Source of the DNA: Mesorhabditis belari
Lineage: Eukaryota; Nematoda; Chromadorea; Rhabditida; Rhabditidae
Direction of reading: 5' to 3'
NCBI GenBank assembly: GCA_958450365.1
Contig: CAUEEP010000333.1
Location: 186,001 to 250,000 of the forward strand
DNA: 64,000 nucleotides
Shown here: positions 22,432 to 33,700 of the stretch, one piece after another
How the letters are laid out: each line of letters opens with the position of its first letter
Numbering within the stretch: the stretch's first letter is position 1
Notes under the pieces: model-generated
Database searches by the model: none
What the model was told of the DNA's origin: nothing
Seen by the model: the letters and a program-made list of their open reading frames with translations, nothing else
Program-made: the position numbers and the translations under genes

Positions 22432-23445
22432 TGTTACGTCCGAATCTGAGGAGACGTCCATCTCCAATCCGGACGTCCGAATCTGAGGGGATTCATTCTC
22501 CTCCGAAACGGACGTCCAACTCAGAGATGGACGTCCGACTCTGAGTCGGACGTCCGTTTCGGAGGAGAATGATCATTCTTCTCGGAATCGGACGTCCGAT
22601 CTTGAGAACAAATAGTTTAAATGCAAAATCCAATGTTTTGAACAAAACACATGTATTCAGGCTCAAATTTTCCTTTTTCTTTCAAACTCAAAGGTAAAAT
22701 TTGATGTGATTGTGCTTTTTCAAGTTCTACTAAAGTGCCGCTAACCTTTATAACAAACATAACATAACAAACATAACATAACAAACATAACATAACAAAC
22801 ATAACATAACAAACATAACATAACAAACAAAAAACAACAACGAAAATTAATAGTTGCATAGACCATTGACATTAAAAATAAAATTGAAACAAAAAAGAGA
22901 CAATAATTACTTATTAGTACAGCTTTTCGAATGGTGGCATCTCGAATTGCAAATTGCCAAACCGTACATATTACCAAATTATTTGTGAAGAAAAAAAAGT
23001 AAATTGAGAGAATTTCCATTTTAACTTCCTTTTTCATTTGTTTTGTTCAAAACATTGGATTTTGCATTTAAACTATTTGTTCTCAAGATCGGACGTCCGA
23101 TTCCGAGAAGAATGATCATTCTCCTCCGAAACGGACGTCCGACTCAGAGTCGGACGTCCATCTCTGAGTTGGACGTCCATCTCTGAGTCGGACGTCCATC
23201 TCTGAGTCGGACGTCCATCTCTGAGTCGGACGTCCATCTCTGAGTCGGACGTCCATCTCTGAGTCGGACGTCCATCTCTGAGTCGGACGTCCATCTCTGA
23301 GTCGGACGTCCATCTCTGAGTCGGACGTCCGTTTCAGAGGAGAATGAATCTCCTCAGATTCGGACGTCCGGATCGGAGATGGACGTCTCCTCAGATTCGG
23401 ACGTCCGGATCGGAGATGGACGTCTCCTCAGATTCGGACGTAACA
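22432..23445. mobile_element. TGTTACGTCC...GGACGTAACA foldback, second Ginger-like family
   Basis: 1014 bp, ends TGTTACGTCCGAATCTGAGG and complement, flanked by TATA on both sides. Subterminal CGGACGTCCGA repeats are shared with the Ginger-like element at 20031. The right arm has a 19-bp tandem array (CGGACGTCCATCTCTGAGT, about 23140-23325); the centre has an AACATAACAAACAT array (22750-22832) between inverted copies of TTTAAATGCAAAATCCAATG. No transposase. Confidence 0.8.
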
Positions 23446-23449
23446 TATA

Positions 23450-24169
23450 CACATAGTTTGTTTTTTTTATCATTTACTAAATCATCTTTTCTCTTAAACT
23501 ATCAATATCGGTCTTAAAATAGGAGAAAAAATGTGATGTGAAAGAAAAGGAAATAAACTTTCAATTGCTGTAGTAAACATTTAAAGATTTTTTTTGAGTA
23601 GCTCTTTTTCCATTCAATTTTCGCAATGTAGGCACTTTTTAGCCTTTAGAGTTGACTTTATTGCTATTAAATTTAAATTTAAGATTTTTATTGGCTTCAC
23701 TTTTTTTCATCTTGAAAGATTTCAGCTGTCCAGAAAGGGTTTTCATTCCTTTTCATACTTGCGTTAAAAAATAACAAATTCACTAATTAATTCTATAGTT
23801 AGCTCTATAGTAAAGGGTCTATAGTAAAGAGTAAAGAGTCTATAGAATCAAATTGTTGGGAGAGAACAAGGCAATACTATACTTAAAACATTCAGCTTTT
23901 TAAAAGTTCATCAACACAAGTGAGTCAGTGTAAGAGAAAAGTTGAAAGCTGACAATTTCTCTCATCTTCGATGACTCAAATTGCTGAAATGAATGGAATG
24001 AACTTTAAAAAATGAAAAAATGCTTCTATTTCTTCTTTTTCCCATCAATGACCACACCTTTTCTGTTTGTACTCGCTTCTGTTTCTGTTTTCTGCTCTCC
24101 CACTCTTTATTTGTTCCCTTTTGCTGATTCAGTGGCATTGTTTCTGTCACCATTTTGAAGTGGTTGAAG
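23450..24169. other. No gene recognised
   Basis: AT-rich spacer between transposons; nothing with coding or repeat structure worth naming. Confidence 0.5.
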
Positions 24170-24920
24170 ATCAGGGAAAAACTTGTTTCAAAGCTGTTGG
24201 GAAAAGCTATTTTTGTTGAGAAAAGCTATTTTATCGTTGTCGACAATTTTGTCGACAGATTCCCGCGTTTTTCGTCTTCCAAACTTTCATCACCGTCTCG
24301 GAAGAGCTGAAACCAAGTCCGGCATTGACGTTCGGACAACACGTCATCGCCGAATGCTTTGCACAGAGCACGATGAGATTCCGCAGCCGTTCTGCCTTGT
24401 TTAAAATCTAAAATCATACAACAAGTAAAACCGCACTCGAAATTTTTGCTCAACCATTTTCTAGAAGCTAAAAATTACTTGAAATTCAATAAAACGCATG
24501 AGTCTTAGAGATCAAAAGACGCGCAAAGAGACGCTCTTTCAGTCGGTTTTGGAGTCGACTTGGAGTCGGTTTTGGAGTCGTTTTTGGCGGTTCACCGGCG
24601 TCGAACCACTGCCGTTTTCTCGTTGTGTTGTCGTAACATCTCCACTTTTCATCTGACATAACAATGGAGTCGAGAAAACCAGCGGTTTTTGCGCGGCGGA
24701 CGAGAATTCAATCCATTGTAACTCGAGCCGCTTTGCTTGCGTCGCTGAGCTGATGTGGCACGCATTTTCCACACTGATTCGTCTTACCAATTGCGTGCAA
24801 AACAATTTTGGTCTGGAAATTTTTGCTCAACCATTTTCAAGAAGCTAAAAATTTCTTCAAATTCAATAAAACGCATGAGTCTTAGAAATCAAAAGACGCG
24901 CAAAGAGATGCTCTTTCAGA
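24170..24920 (-). pseudogene. Rearranged mariner transposase fragments
   Basis: 24453 down to 24226 encodes the mariner N-terminal HTH (AFGDDVLSERQCRTWFQLFR, DGDESLEDEKRG). 24805 down to 24545, upstream on the same strand, encodes a later part of the protein (CGKCVPHQLSDA ... SIVMSDEKW, RKRQWFDAGEPP, with the first catalytic Asp region). The order is therefore reversed relative to an intact gene. Each piece is preceded by the same 105-bp leader (24439-24545 and 24817-24920), so these are two differently deleted copies side by side. Confidence 0.85.
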
Positions 24921-25147
24921 TAGACAAATATTCAAGAAAGACTTTTATTAGGTCCAAATTCTAAACAAACAAGTGTGTCGGAAGTTTCATCTGCACCAAC
25001 GTAATAATTTCGAAGATTAATGCAAATTTTTAGCAAAACAGCTGCTCATTGATGCGCAGCTGGTATTGGGATAAAAATCGAACACTTTTCCTTTTAAAAA
25101 ATCGTATTGGCTGAAGATTTTGATTTTTTTGAGTATCTAGAAAGAAA

Positions 25148-25368
25148 TGCTTTCTAAAAGCTTTTTAAAGCTTTCTAAAGCTTTCTAAAAGCTTTCTAAA
25201 GGTTTCTAAAGCTTTCTAAAAGCTTTCTAAAAGCTTTCTAAAGGTTTCTAAAGCTTTCTAAGCTTTCTAAAAGCTTTCTAAAAGCTTTCTAAAGCTTTCT
25301 AAAGCTTTCTAAGGCTTTCTAAAGCTTTCTAAGCTTTCTAAAAGCTTTCTAGAAGCTTTCTAAAAGCC
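25148..25368. repeat. AAAGCTTTCT tandem repeat
   Basis: Degenerate 10-11-bp HindIII-containing units (AAAGCTTTCTA), about 20 copies. No gene seen. Confidence 0.9.
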
Positions 25369-26220
25369 TTACAAAACTTTACAAAAGTACATAAATTTGG
25401 GTGCGAATTGTGAACAATACAAAACATTCACTCAATCATCACATAAAAACATCGACACATTTAAATAATAAAAGAAATTCTCACCTATAAAATGCCTATA
25501 GAAATCTACGTGCTTTTTTTCTCCTTGGTCAACTTTGCCACCTCGCTTTTTCAACACTCGAAAAGCGAGGAGCCACATAAAATGCGAATTGAACACTGAA
25601 AAGTGAACGAATCGAGTGAAAAGTGGGGGAGAAAAAGTCATTGGATAATCCGCTCTTTTTCTCTTTCTTCTTTTCTCCAAATATCCCCCCCCCAATTCTC
25701 CTTTGAAACGATCGACAGGATCCCCTGCTCGAGGGTGAGAGTGGGGAGAGCCCGTTCTCCACCTCTCAAAAAGCCTGAATTGTTGAGGCTGAAAGGAGCA
25801 CTTCTCTGAAAGAAGAAAATCGAGATTTTCTCTACATTCTAGATATCAATCCATTTCAAGTTGAGCGTATCTTTTTGTCTAGGAATTTTATGGTGAATTC
25901 GGTTGGGTTCTTAATGAATTTCATTGTGACTTTATGTTGATCATTTGAAATTTACAAATGGCTTTTTTGTTTGTTTTTTTATTCGATATCTTATCGTTAT
26001 CTTATCGTTTAGCACAAAGATTTCAACTTCTGAATTTGGAAATAACCTTATAGAAGATTAAAGATGAAGATGAGCTTTGATAAGTAAACTCTTATCTACT
26101 TTTAATAAACTCTTATCTACTTCTACTGAAAGAATCACTTTGATTTTGAATAAAGTAAAGAAAGAAATAGCAAAGAAAGATTTCTGGAGAGGGGATTCAA
26201 CCCTAGATCCTTTGCTTTAA
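25369..26220. other. No gene recognised
   Basis: Contains a pyrimidine-rich block (25655-25770) of a type that recurs through the window's intergenic DNA. No convincing ORF or repeat. Confidence 0.5.
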
Positions 26221-26223
26221 TGC

Positions 26224-26278
26224 TCTAACTACTGAGAATGCAGATGCTCTAATCACTGAGCTATTCGGTATCTTCTTG
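26224..26278 (-). pseudogene. tRNA-like, duplicated D-arm
   Basis: Minus strand: ATAGCTCAGTGATTAGAGCA, then a second CTCAGTAGTTAGAGCA, then further along AGGGTTGAATCCCCTC (B-box, about 26195-26210). Two A-box/D-arm copies precede one T arm, so it cannot fold as a normal tRNA. Confidence 0.5.
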
Positions 26279-26599
26279 CCAGAGGAAATCACTTTCAGTT
26301 TAGAGCTGATGGAGAAAAGGTTGAAATCTAAAATTGTCAATGTAGGTCAAGCCAAAAATGGGTTATTTTTGACAAATGTCTAGAGCGTTTACCGGACAAG
26401 CGCACGAAAGGCCAAGGAATCGAAATCGAAGTGTGATTTGTGTTCACAGCTTTATATTCTCAGGATTTGGCGTGTTCAACTGTGCAAGAATGCAAAAGTT
26501 TGTAACTCTTTGCCTTTGAGATGGAACGAGATACCGTAGCAAATCTAAAATAATGGCCAAATCAGTAGTAAAGCATATCCTGGCGACAATGGGATACGT

Positions 26600-26671
26600 G
26601 TCGGTGCAGCTCATTGCTAGAGCGTTCGGCTGGTAGGCGAGAGGTCACAGGTTCGAATCCCGGCGCCAACC
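26600..26671 (+). tRNA. tRNA-like gene, anticodon GGT, probably a pseudogene
   Basis: The best cloverleaf in the window. Acceptor GTCGGTG/CGCCAAC has one mismatch, the D stem GCTC/GAGC is perfect, the anticodon loop CTGGTAG gives GGT (Thr-type), and the T loop TTCGAAT is canonical. The T stem (ACAGG/CCCGG) has two mismatches and the anticodon stem one, which argues for a decayed or repeat-borne copy. Followed within 80 bp by a satellite (26745). Confidence 0.45.
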
Positions 26672-26744
26672 ATGTTTTGTATGCCCAGCCCCAAGTCATA
26701 AAAGGACCGGCGTGTCCAACTACTCACAAGGGAAGACTCTGGTG

Positions 26745-26886
26745 ACCAAATGAGATGAACCAAATGACATGAGCCAAATGACATGAGCCAAATGACATGA
26801 GCCAAATGACATGAGCCAAAAGACAGAAGCCAAATGACATGAGCCATACGACATGAGCCATACGACATGAGCCAAAAGACATGAGC
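26745..26886. repeat. 14-bp satellite ATGAGCCAAATGAC
   Basis: About ten 14-bp units. The complement of the same unit (ATGGCTCATGTCGT) forms the larger array at 45440-45885, and both arrays are bordered by GGAAGAC and ACTCACAAGGGAAGAC-type sequence, so they belong to one repeat family in opposite orientation. Confidence 0.88.
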
Positions 26887-26894
26887 CTTGACCC

Positions 26895-27088
26895 TCAGCT
26901 TGCTGTACAACCACTCAACCACTTGGCCACCTACCACTGGATAAACGGTTTGCTGAACAAAAATCGGCCTAAAAGGAGAGACTGAAAACTTTTAGGCCAG
27001 TTTTTCGGTGATTACCCGCCATTCGGCAGCGAATTTTTACATCATTCGAATCAGCGTAAAATTCTGCGTCGAATGATCTATATATCAT
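26895..27088. repeat. Foldback-family end next to satellite
   Basis: Ends with GAATCAGCGTAAAATTCTGC then GTCGAATGATC, a diverged copy of the conserved end of the foldback elements at 9395 and 36000. A short inverted pair, CGGCCTAAAAGG / CTTTTAGGCC, lies at 26965-26998. Confidence 0.6.
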
Positions 27089-27890
27089 CGGAAAAGGCAC
27101 AAAGGGCCTAATCTCCCTTCTCTTGACATGGAAACATTTTTGATCCTAAGTTCAATATCCATTCTGCCTCCATAATTTTCTCCTTCCCGGCTGCTCAACC
27201 CAAGAAGACCTTTAGCCTAGAAAGCGAATATCCTGATCCAAACACTCCAAGTCATCCCCAATCCATCAATCACCACTGTTGAATGGCTGAATCGATCGGT
27301 GGATGGATGAGCTAAGTCTCTTGATTCCTTTTTTCTCATTTCTTTTCCCATTCCACCTCGAGGAAGGCGAATGAGGAGCACTTTCACTCTCCTCTTTTCC
27401 CCCAACCGCTTCTCGTTTTTCTTCTCCCCATTCGTCCCCCATCCCGCGCCACAATTTGCGTGCCGTGCTGAGCATCGACTTGGTTTTTTTCGTTTGTAAA
27501 AACATTGAATTGATCTTGTCAAAGTTTTCTCTTTGGGAATAGCAAAACTCTATGAATTTCATTTCATTGCTTTTCTTCTGACTTGTGACTTTTCTATGGT
27601 GATAAGCATGCTTATTTTATGATATCTACTATATATAAAAGACTGTCTGTCCATCCGTTCATCCAGCGCAATAGTTATTTCTAAAAAGTGCAATGAATAA
27701 GTGTACCAACTTTCAAGTTTCCCATCTAATAGCTTTTAAACCTTATACCTTATAAACATTGTTAGAATCTATGCTTTATACTTTTTAGTTCTTTAAATCT
27801 ATTTTCCCTACATCAACTACGTCAACTACTCCTTCTTTCTTTCTTCCTTTCTTCTTCCCTCTTCTTTCTTTCTCATGGCAAGTTAAGGTA
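27089..27890. other. No gene recognised
   Basis: Pyrimidine-rich block at 27320-27450 with frames open on both strands, but no motif or splice context. Confidence 0.5.
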
Positions 27891-27894
27891 CCAA

Positions 27895-27968
27895 ATAGAT
27901 CAATGGTTAGAGCAATTGCCCGGAAAGCAAAAGGAGATTGAACCCGGAGAGGGGTTCAATCCGGAAAT
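27895..27968 (+). pseudogene. tRNA-like, anticodon-loop GGA
   Basis: A-box-like ATAGATCAATGGTTAGAGCA, stem TTGC/GCAA around CCGGAAA (GGA), then GGGGTTCAATCCGG (B-box). Acceptor stem not evident. Confidence 0.45.
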
Positions 27969-28014
27969 ATACTTTTTCTTGTCAATTTCTTCACTTCTTT
28001 ATTATCTCTAGATA

Positions 28015-28759
28015 CAGTCGACGCTCGATAGTAAATCACTTTTGAAAACGCTTAAGAAAATACAAGGGGAAAAAGCTCGATAGTGTTAGATTATTCGGCT
28101 ATAAACGAGCGTTTGCACTGCTTAACTCGTGAGGAAGCCATTTCCCGCATCTGATTGTCTTTCCAATGACATGGAGATGCTCATCAATAGTAGAATTTGA
28201 ACATAGAAACTGTTGAGCAAGTAGCAAGCAAGTTCACGCGTCGTTTGACATGGATTCGATTCGATTGCAGACCACAAAGTATCGTTGTTTACTGCTTGAG
28301 ATCGACGACAGTGTACATCATCCTCGAGACTTTCATCACCATTCCGAAAGCGTTGGAACCAGGCTCGGCATCGGCTTTCGAACAATACATCATTACCAAA
28401 TGCTTTGACCAAATCTCAATGGGATTCCGCTACTGTTTTGTAGCGGAATCCCAGTTTGAAGTCGTAAAGTAGACAGACGCAAACTTGAAATTTGAAGCCG
28501 TTGGAACCAGGCTCGGCAATCTAAAGCAAGAAAAAAGATCTTAAAAATAAGAAATTATCCGCTTAAAAAATATTCCAAATATGCACAAGATAACGTACTT
28601 TTAAATACAGAAAGGCATGTTTTAAAAGCTTCTCTAACAACAATAAGTTCAGCAGTTTAGCAGTTTAGCAACGCTTGTTTATATCCGAACAACCTAATAA
28701 ATCACGCTCGATAGTAAATCATTTTTGGAGAATCCTTTCAATGATTTACTAACTGACTG
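28015..28759. mobile_element. CAGTCGACGCTCG MITE interrupted by a mariner
   Basis: Outer ends CAGTCGACGCTCGATAGTAA and TTACTAACTGACTG with TA flanks. CAGTCGA recalls the pogo-like element at 17350. Inside, 28086-28697 is a mariner relic with ends TTAGATTATTCGGC and GAACAACCTAA. On the minus strand the relic encodes AFGNDVLFESRCRAWFQRFR then NGDESLEDD (mariner N-terminal HTH), followed by ESNPCQTTRELA; the catalytic half is gone. Confidence 0.75.
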
Positions 28760-29855
28760 TACGTATAAACTGCTAAATGGTCTTGAATGGCCATTCTTTA
28801 TCAACTACTGTACACTTGTTGATGAAATGTCAAATTTGAGACTTTTACAAGGGAATGATCCTAGCTCGAAGATCGAAATCGATTCAGGATCAAGGTACCC
28901 TATAGACTCCTATGCTGATTCAACTTGTAAATAACTTTCATGTAGTCAAGGGATCACTTTCATGTAGTCAAGAGATCGCTTTTATTCAAAAGTCAAGAGC
29001 CAAAAGAAAATCTCTCTCAAAGTTGACTTACCTACCCACAGAAGTCAATCAACGTTGACGGTCTATAACTCGAAGTATAAGACCTTTGATTGCTTTTAAA
29101 AGAATCCTCATTAAATTTGGCTATAGAAAAGTCGAATTTGTTTTGTATACTCTTTAATAAAAACCTAGAGAAAAACGGTCTTGAAGACTACGCGCTGTAG
29201 TGCGCGCTGTAAGCTGTAGTGCGCGCTGTAAGCTGTAGTGGCGCTGTAAGCTGTAGTGCGCTAAAGTGCCGTTTTTCACATAAAAGCTTTTCAGTTCTTT
29301 AAGGATGAATCTTTAAGGAATCTTACTTGTGTTTTCCCACTACTCAACGCTTTTCTAGATTCCTTTGTTGTAGACGGCACGGTACTGTTACCGACTTCAC
29401 TAATTAACTAAAAAAGTTCAAACAAAAGCGCGCAAGCTTTTTCGATTTCAAGTTCTAAGAAACGGGCAAATGGGAAAATCGACCTTGAGGACGTTCTTGG
29501 AGAGATTCACCTCATAAACTCGCATTACAGCACTGTCTTCCCTGTCTTCTCTGTCTTTCTCCTTTCCCTCACAAGGTCTTCATGTTCTCCTCACCATTTC
29601 GCTTGCTTTTTCTTTTTTTTCCCCCCACTTTTTACCTTTCTTTCTCTTTCTTTTACCTTTCTTTCTCTTGACTTTTGATGATTGAGCTACCTTCATTTTT
29701 CTTTCCTTCAGCACTTCTAATTAATCATTACACTGCTGTGTTAGAGTTTTATAATGGAAACCGGCTTCTATCATGTGATTACGTGAGAAATATTTGTCTT
29801 TACTGAGCATATGATTTTGATTATAAATTTGAGAGAGAAATTCAGTGTATTTAGC
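28760..29855. other. No gene recognised; small repeat
   Basis: A short array of CTGTAGTGCGCGCTGTAAG units at 29192-29262 and a pyrimidine-rich block 29560-29700. Nothing else supported. Confidence 0.5.
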
Positions 29856-30197
29856 TCTGACTCTAGCTCTGACTTTAGCTCTGACTTTGGCTCTGACTTT
29901 AGCTATGACTTTAGCTATGACTTTAGCTATGACTTTAGCTCTGACTATAGCTCTAGCTCTGACTTTAGCTCTGACTTTAGCTCTGACTATAGCTCTGACT
30001 TTAGCTATGACTTTAACTCTGACTTTAGCTCTGACTTTAACTCTGACTTTAGCTCTGACTTTAGCTACCTGACTTTAGCTCTGACTTTAGCTATGACTTT
30101 AGCTCTGACTATAACTCTGAAAATTTCATCTACTTCAACACTGAAGCTAGTGTTGAAGTGCTTCAGTAAAGCTTCAGTGTTGAAGTAGATGAAATTT
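29856..30197. repeat. 12-bp minisatellite and hairpin
   Basis: 29856-30118: about 21 units of CTCTGACTTTAG, giving artefact ORFs rich in Ser-Asp-Phe. 30119-30197: near-perfect hairpin, arms AAATTTCATCTACTTCAACA and complement, with an inner CTTCAACACTGAAGC repeat. Confidence 0.88.
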
Positions 30198-30457
30198 CCC
30201 AGTCTTACCTTTTTTCTAGCTCTATAAGCTCTTCTCTTAAAGCTAATATATTTATCTGTCCTTATTTGATTGCCAGTAAAGCTAGTTTATGAAAAGTTTC
30301 ATGTTTATAATCTAGAAATGATGTTATTTTGTCTATTTCTGAGTACAAAAGCTACCAAATTAATCTTTTCAGTTAATCTCAAGCTTTATATGTTTTTTGT
30401 CTCTTGTTTTCTTTGCATAACTTACAATTTCTTAAGTAGAATGTACTATTTTTGAGC

Positions 30458-30648
30458 AATACGTTTTCTAAAATGCATCTATTTGAGAAAACTATTGCAG
30501 TAAAGCCGTTCGTTTACACCCGATCAACCCAATTTTCGAATCATTGATTAAGCCTTTTAATTCCTCATCGAATGAGACTAAAATCGGACGGATTGAATGG
30601 AAAATAACGTAGTTTACTCAAATAGATGCATTCTAAGAAAACGCATTA
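30458..30648. mobile_element. MITE immediately upstream of the LBP/BPI gene
   Basis: Inverted ends ACGTTTTCTAAAATGCATCT and TGCATTCTAAGAAAACGC, arms about 35 bp. It ends 43 bp before the trans-splice acceptor of the LBP/BPI gene, so it occupies the likely promoter. Confidence 0.7.
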
Positions 30649-30684
30649 CTCGAGAGCAAAAGAAGTACATTTTTTTTAAACATA

Positions 30685-30693
30685 CATTTTCAG
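30685..30693 (+). promoter_or_regulatory. Probable trans-splice acceptor of LBP/BPI gene
   Basis: ACATTTTCAG 48 bp upstream of the start codon, with no upstream exon evident. This is the pattern expected for spliced-leader addition in nematodes. Confidence 0.55.
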
Positions 30694-30741
30694 AGAATAG
30701 GCGCCCATAGCGGTGGCACTCAAAGGGTGCGAGGGGGTGCA

Positions 30742-33700
30742 ATGAAATGGTCATTGATACTCCCCCTCCTCTTCACAATCACTTTTCTCATAGCACCGAT
30801 CGGAGCACAAAGTATTGCCAGTAAGTTTCTAATGATTTAATAGAAAATGACTGAATAGACAAGGATTTAATAGACAATGAACTTACTGTAGACACTATAA
30901 ACTACAAAATAGCGACCTGTCAAACTACAAACGCATCTAAATTGCTTCAAATCTGCCGGATTGTGATGATCTATAGCTCAAAAGATAGATGATCTTAAGA
31001 GCTTTCGAATGGGTTAAAACACATCCAAAAAATCAATTCTAAAGAAAGTTACAGTGGTTTGTAATCGAAAAAGACCGTACTCGCATCGTCGAAGCGATCG
31101 AGTCAGGCTAAACCACTGTAACTTTCTTTAGCATTCATATTTTTTGATTGTGCTTTAGTTCATTCGAAAGCTCTTGAGATCATCTACCTATTGAGCTAAA
31201 CATCATCGCAATCCAGCAGATTTGAAGCAATTTAGATGCGTTTTTAGTTTGACAGGTTTTTATGATATGGTGATCTTTATGATCTTGGTTTCATTTTGTA
31301 GATCTCAATAAGTGCAACAAAATGACACCAAAATCATAAAGATTCGCCCATTTAGAAGAAAGTTATGGCGAGTTGCGCAAACGACCCAGTTGCGCAAATG
31401 ACCCGGTTGCGCAAATGACCCGGTTGCGCAAATGACCCAGTTGCGCAAATGACCCTGTTGCGCAAATGACCCTGTTGCGCAAATGACCCAGTTGCGCAAA
31501 CGACCCAGTTGCGCAAATGACCCTGTTGCGCAAACGACCCTGTTGCGCAAATGACCCAGTTGCGCAAAAAAAATGCGAAAATTAGCCTACCCCGCGTTTT
31601 TTACGAGATTTGAGCTCGAAATTAGTTATTTTCATAGAAATTCAATTCAAATTTTAACCCATAATCACCACTTTACTATTATTTTGACGAGTATTGACTC
31701 GAAAATTGATTTGAGTTTAAAAACTTTTGTGTAAACTTTACTTTTTCAGATAGCTTCTTCGCCGAAACCGGAACAAATGCCGGCTTTTACTCAAGAGTCA
31801 ATCAAAAGGTATTTGAAATTTCTTTTGGATTTCTTTATTTCTTTAAGATTTCTTTATTTCTTTATTATTTTATATTACATTTTATATTACAAAAAGTGAC
31901 TTTACCTAAGAATTCAGGGCCTCGACTTGTTATCCGATTATCTGAAAGATCGAGTGAATCGTTTCATGGCTGCCGGGGATCTCAATTTCAACATTTCTTC
32001 ATCAATTAGTCCTGAAGTAGGTTTGTATTTTGTGTTTCTAATCTCAAACTTTACAAGAAACATTGTTTAAAAATCATATTTTTCTAGATCAAAGTGGCTC
32101 TATTATCACAACGAGTGCTTTCATTTGATGAGACACAATTTCGGTCAAAGTTGGAATCACAACCGGGCAAAGGATTGCAATGGACGGTTAGTTGAATAGC
32201 TTTAAATGAAGCTTTAACAATGAGATGCTTAAAAGGAAGCTTTAGCAATAAAATGCTTAAAAGGAAGCTTTAGCAATAAAATGCTTAAAAGGAAGCTTTA
32301 ACAATGAGATGCTTAAAAGGAAGCTTTAACAATCAAAGCTTAAAAGGAAGCTTTAACAATGAGATGCTTAAAAGGAAGCTTTAGTAATGAGATGCTTAAA
32401 AGGAAGCTTTAGCAATAAAATGCTTAAAAGGAAGCTTTAACAATGAGATGCTTAAAAGGAAGCTTTAGCAATCAAAGCTTATCAAAGTTCTTCAAGAAAT
32501 AAAACAAATTCAGGGTAAAAGTCTTAACATCTCTGTGTCAACAATGTTCACCATTGAGACGAACGCCGGGGAGTTAATTGGAACAGCGCCGTTGTTGATT
32601 GAAAAGTAGGCTCATTTTTTCGTGTTTTACAGCAATTTACAGCAATTTACAGTAATTTACAGCAATTTACATCAATTTCAAACGAATTTTTCTCAAATAA
32701 ATCTTCTTACCATCTTAATCTATTCAAAATTCTAGTGCAAACATTGATTTTCTCTTGTGGACGGGCGTCAACGCTGATGGGCATTTGAAAACGGATCTCG
32801 TCACTTGTAAAGTGAGTCACCTTTTACTAACCTACATTTTACTATTTTACGACTACTACGTTTCACTATTGCCTACTTTTTACTATATTTTATTGCCTAC
32901 TTTTTACTATTTTACTACTTTTTTTTACAAGAAATCCTAAGAGCGCGGTTCACAATTATACCGCCGCACTTCAGAGGGCCTAGATTGACCAAAATTGGGT
33001 CAATCGTTCTGCTTTTTCTGGACATAAATCTTAAGTATATCTCCTAAAACGGTGCCCATTATCAAATCGATTCAATCTTTCAACTTTTTTATATAACCTT
33101 CCAAAGTTGAGAGCCGCTCGCCACGCTACTCGCTACTCTAACTTTGAAAACGAATGCAAAAACATGATGACATGCAAAGAAACATTTGAAAGAAAGTGTA
33201 CGGCTTTGACTTTGCAAGTAAAAAGCAAAAAAAGTAAACTGCTGACCCTCTAGGACACTGTTAGAGGGGGGCTACTATTAAAGCTTTTACGGTAGTTAAT
33301 TTTGACCGAAAGTATGCGCGGCTTTGCGGCTTTGCCAGCAAATGGTTTGAAACTCTAAAGAATTGCAACTTTTTTTGGGCATAGCAATCTATCAACCGCT
33401 TTATTGGCCCTATTGACCGTCTTCTTTGATCTTCTAGAAGCTTCTCTATCGTGAGATATTTGGCATACAAGTTTTTGGATCTCTTTGCTACATAAGGTAG
33501 TAAGGTAGCATTTTACTATGGACAATCTGCTATTAGATATTGATTTTAGTAAACTTTTAGTAGACTACAGTAAGCTTTTAGTAGAATACAGTAAGCTTCT
33601 AGTAGACTACAGTAAGCTTTTAGGTAAGCGGCGGTTCCGGGACACTCCAGCTGGCAGCTAGCGATATTGGGCAACTCGGCGAGGAATGGCCTCAAGTTCA

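Noticed and set aside
29811..30188. 125-aa Ser/Asp/Phe-rich ORF
   Set aside because: Translation of the CTCTGACTTTAG array and adjoining hairpin.
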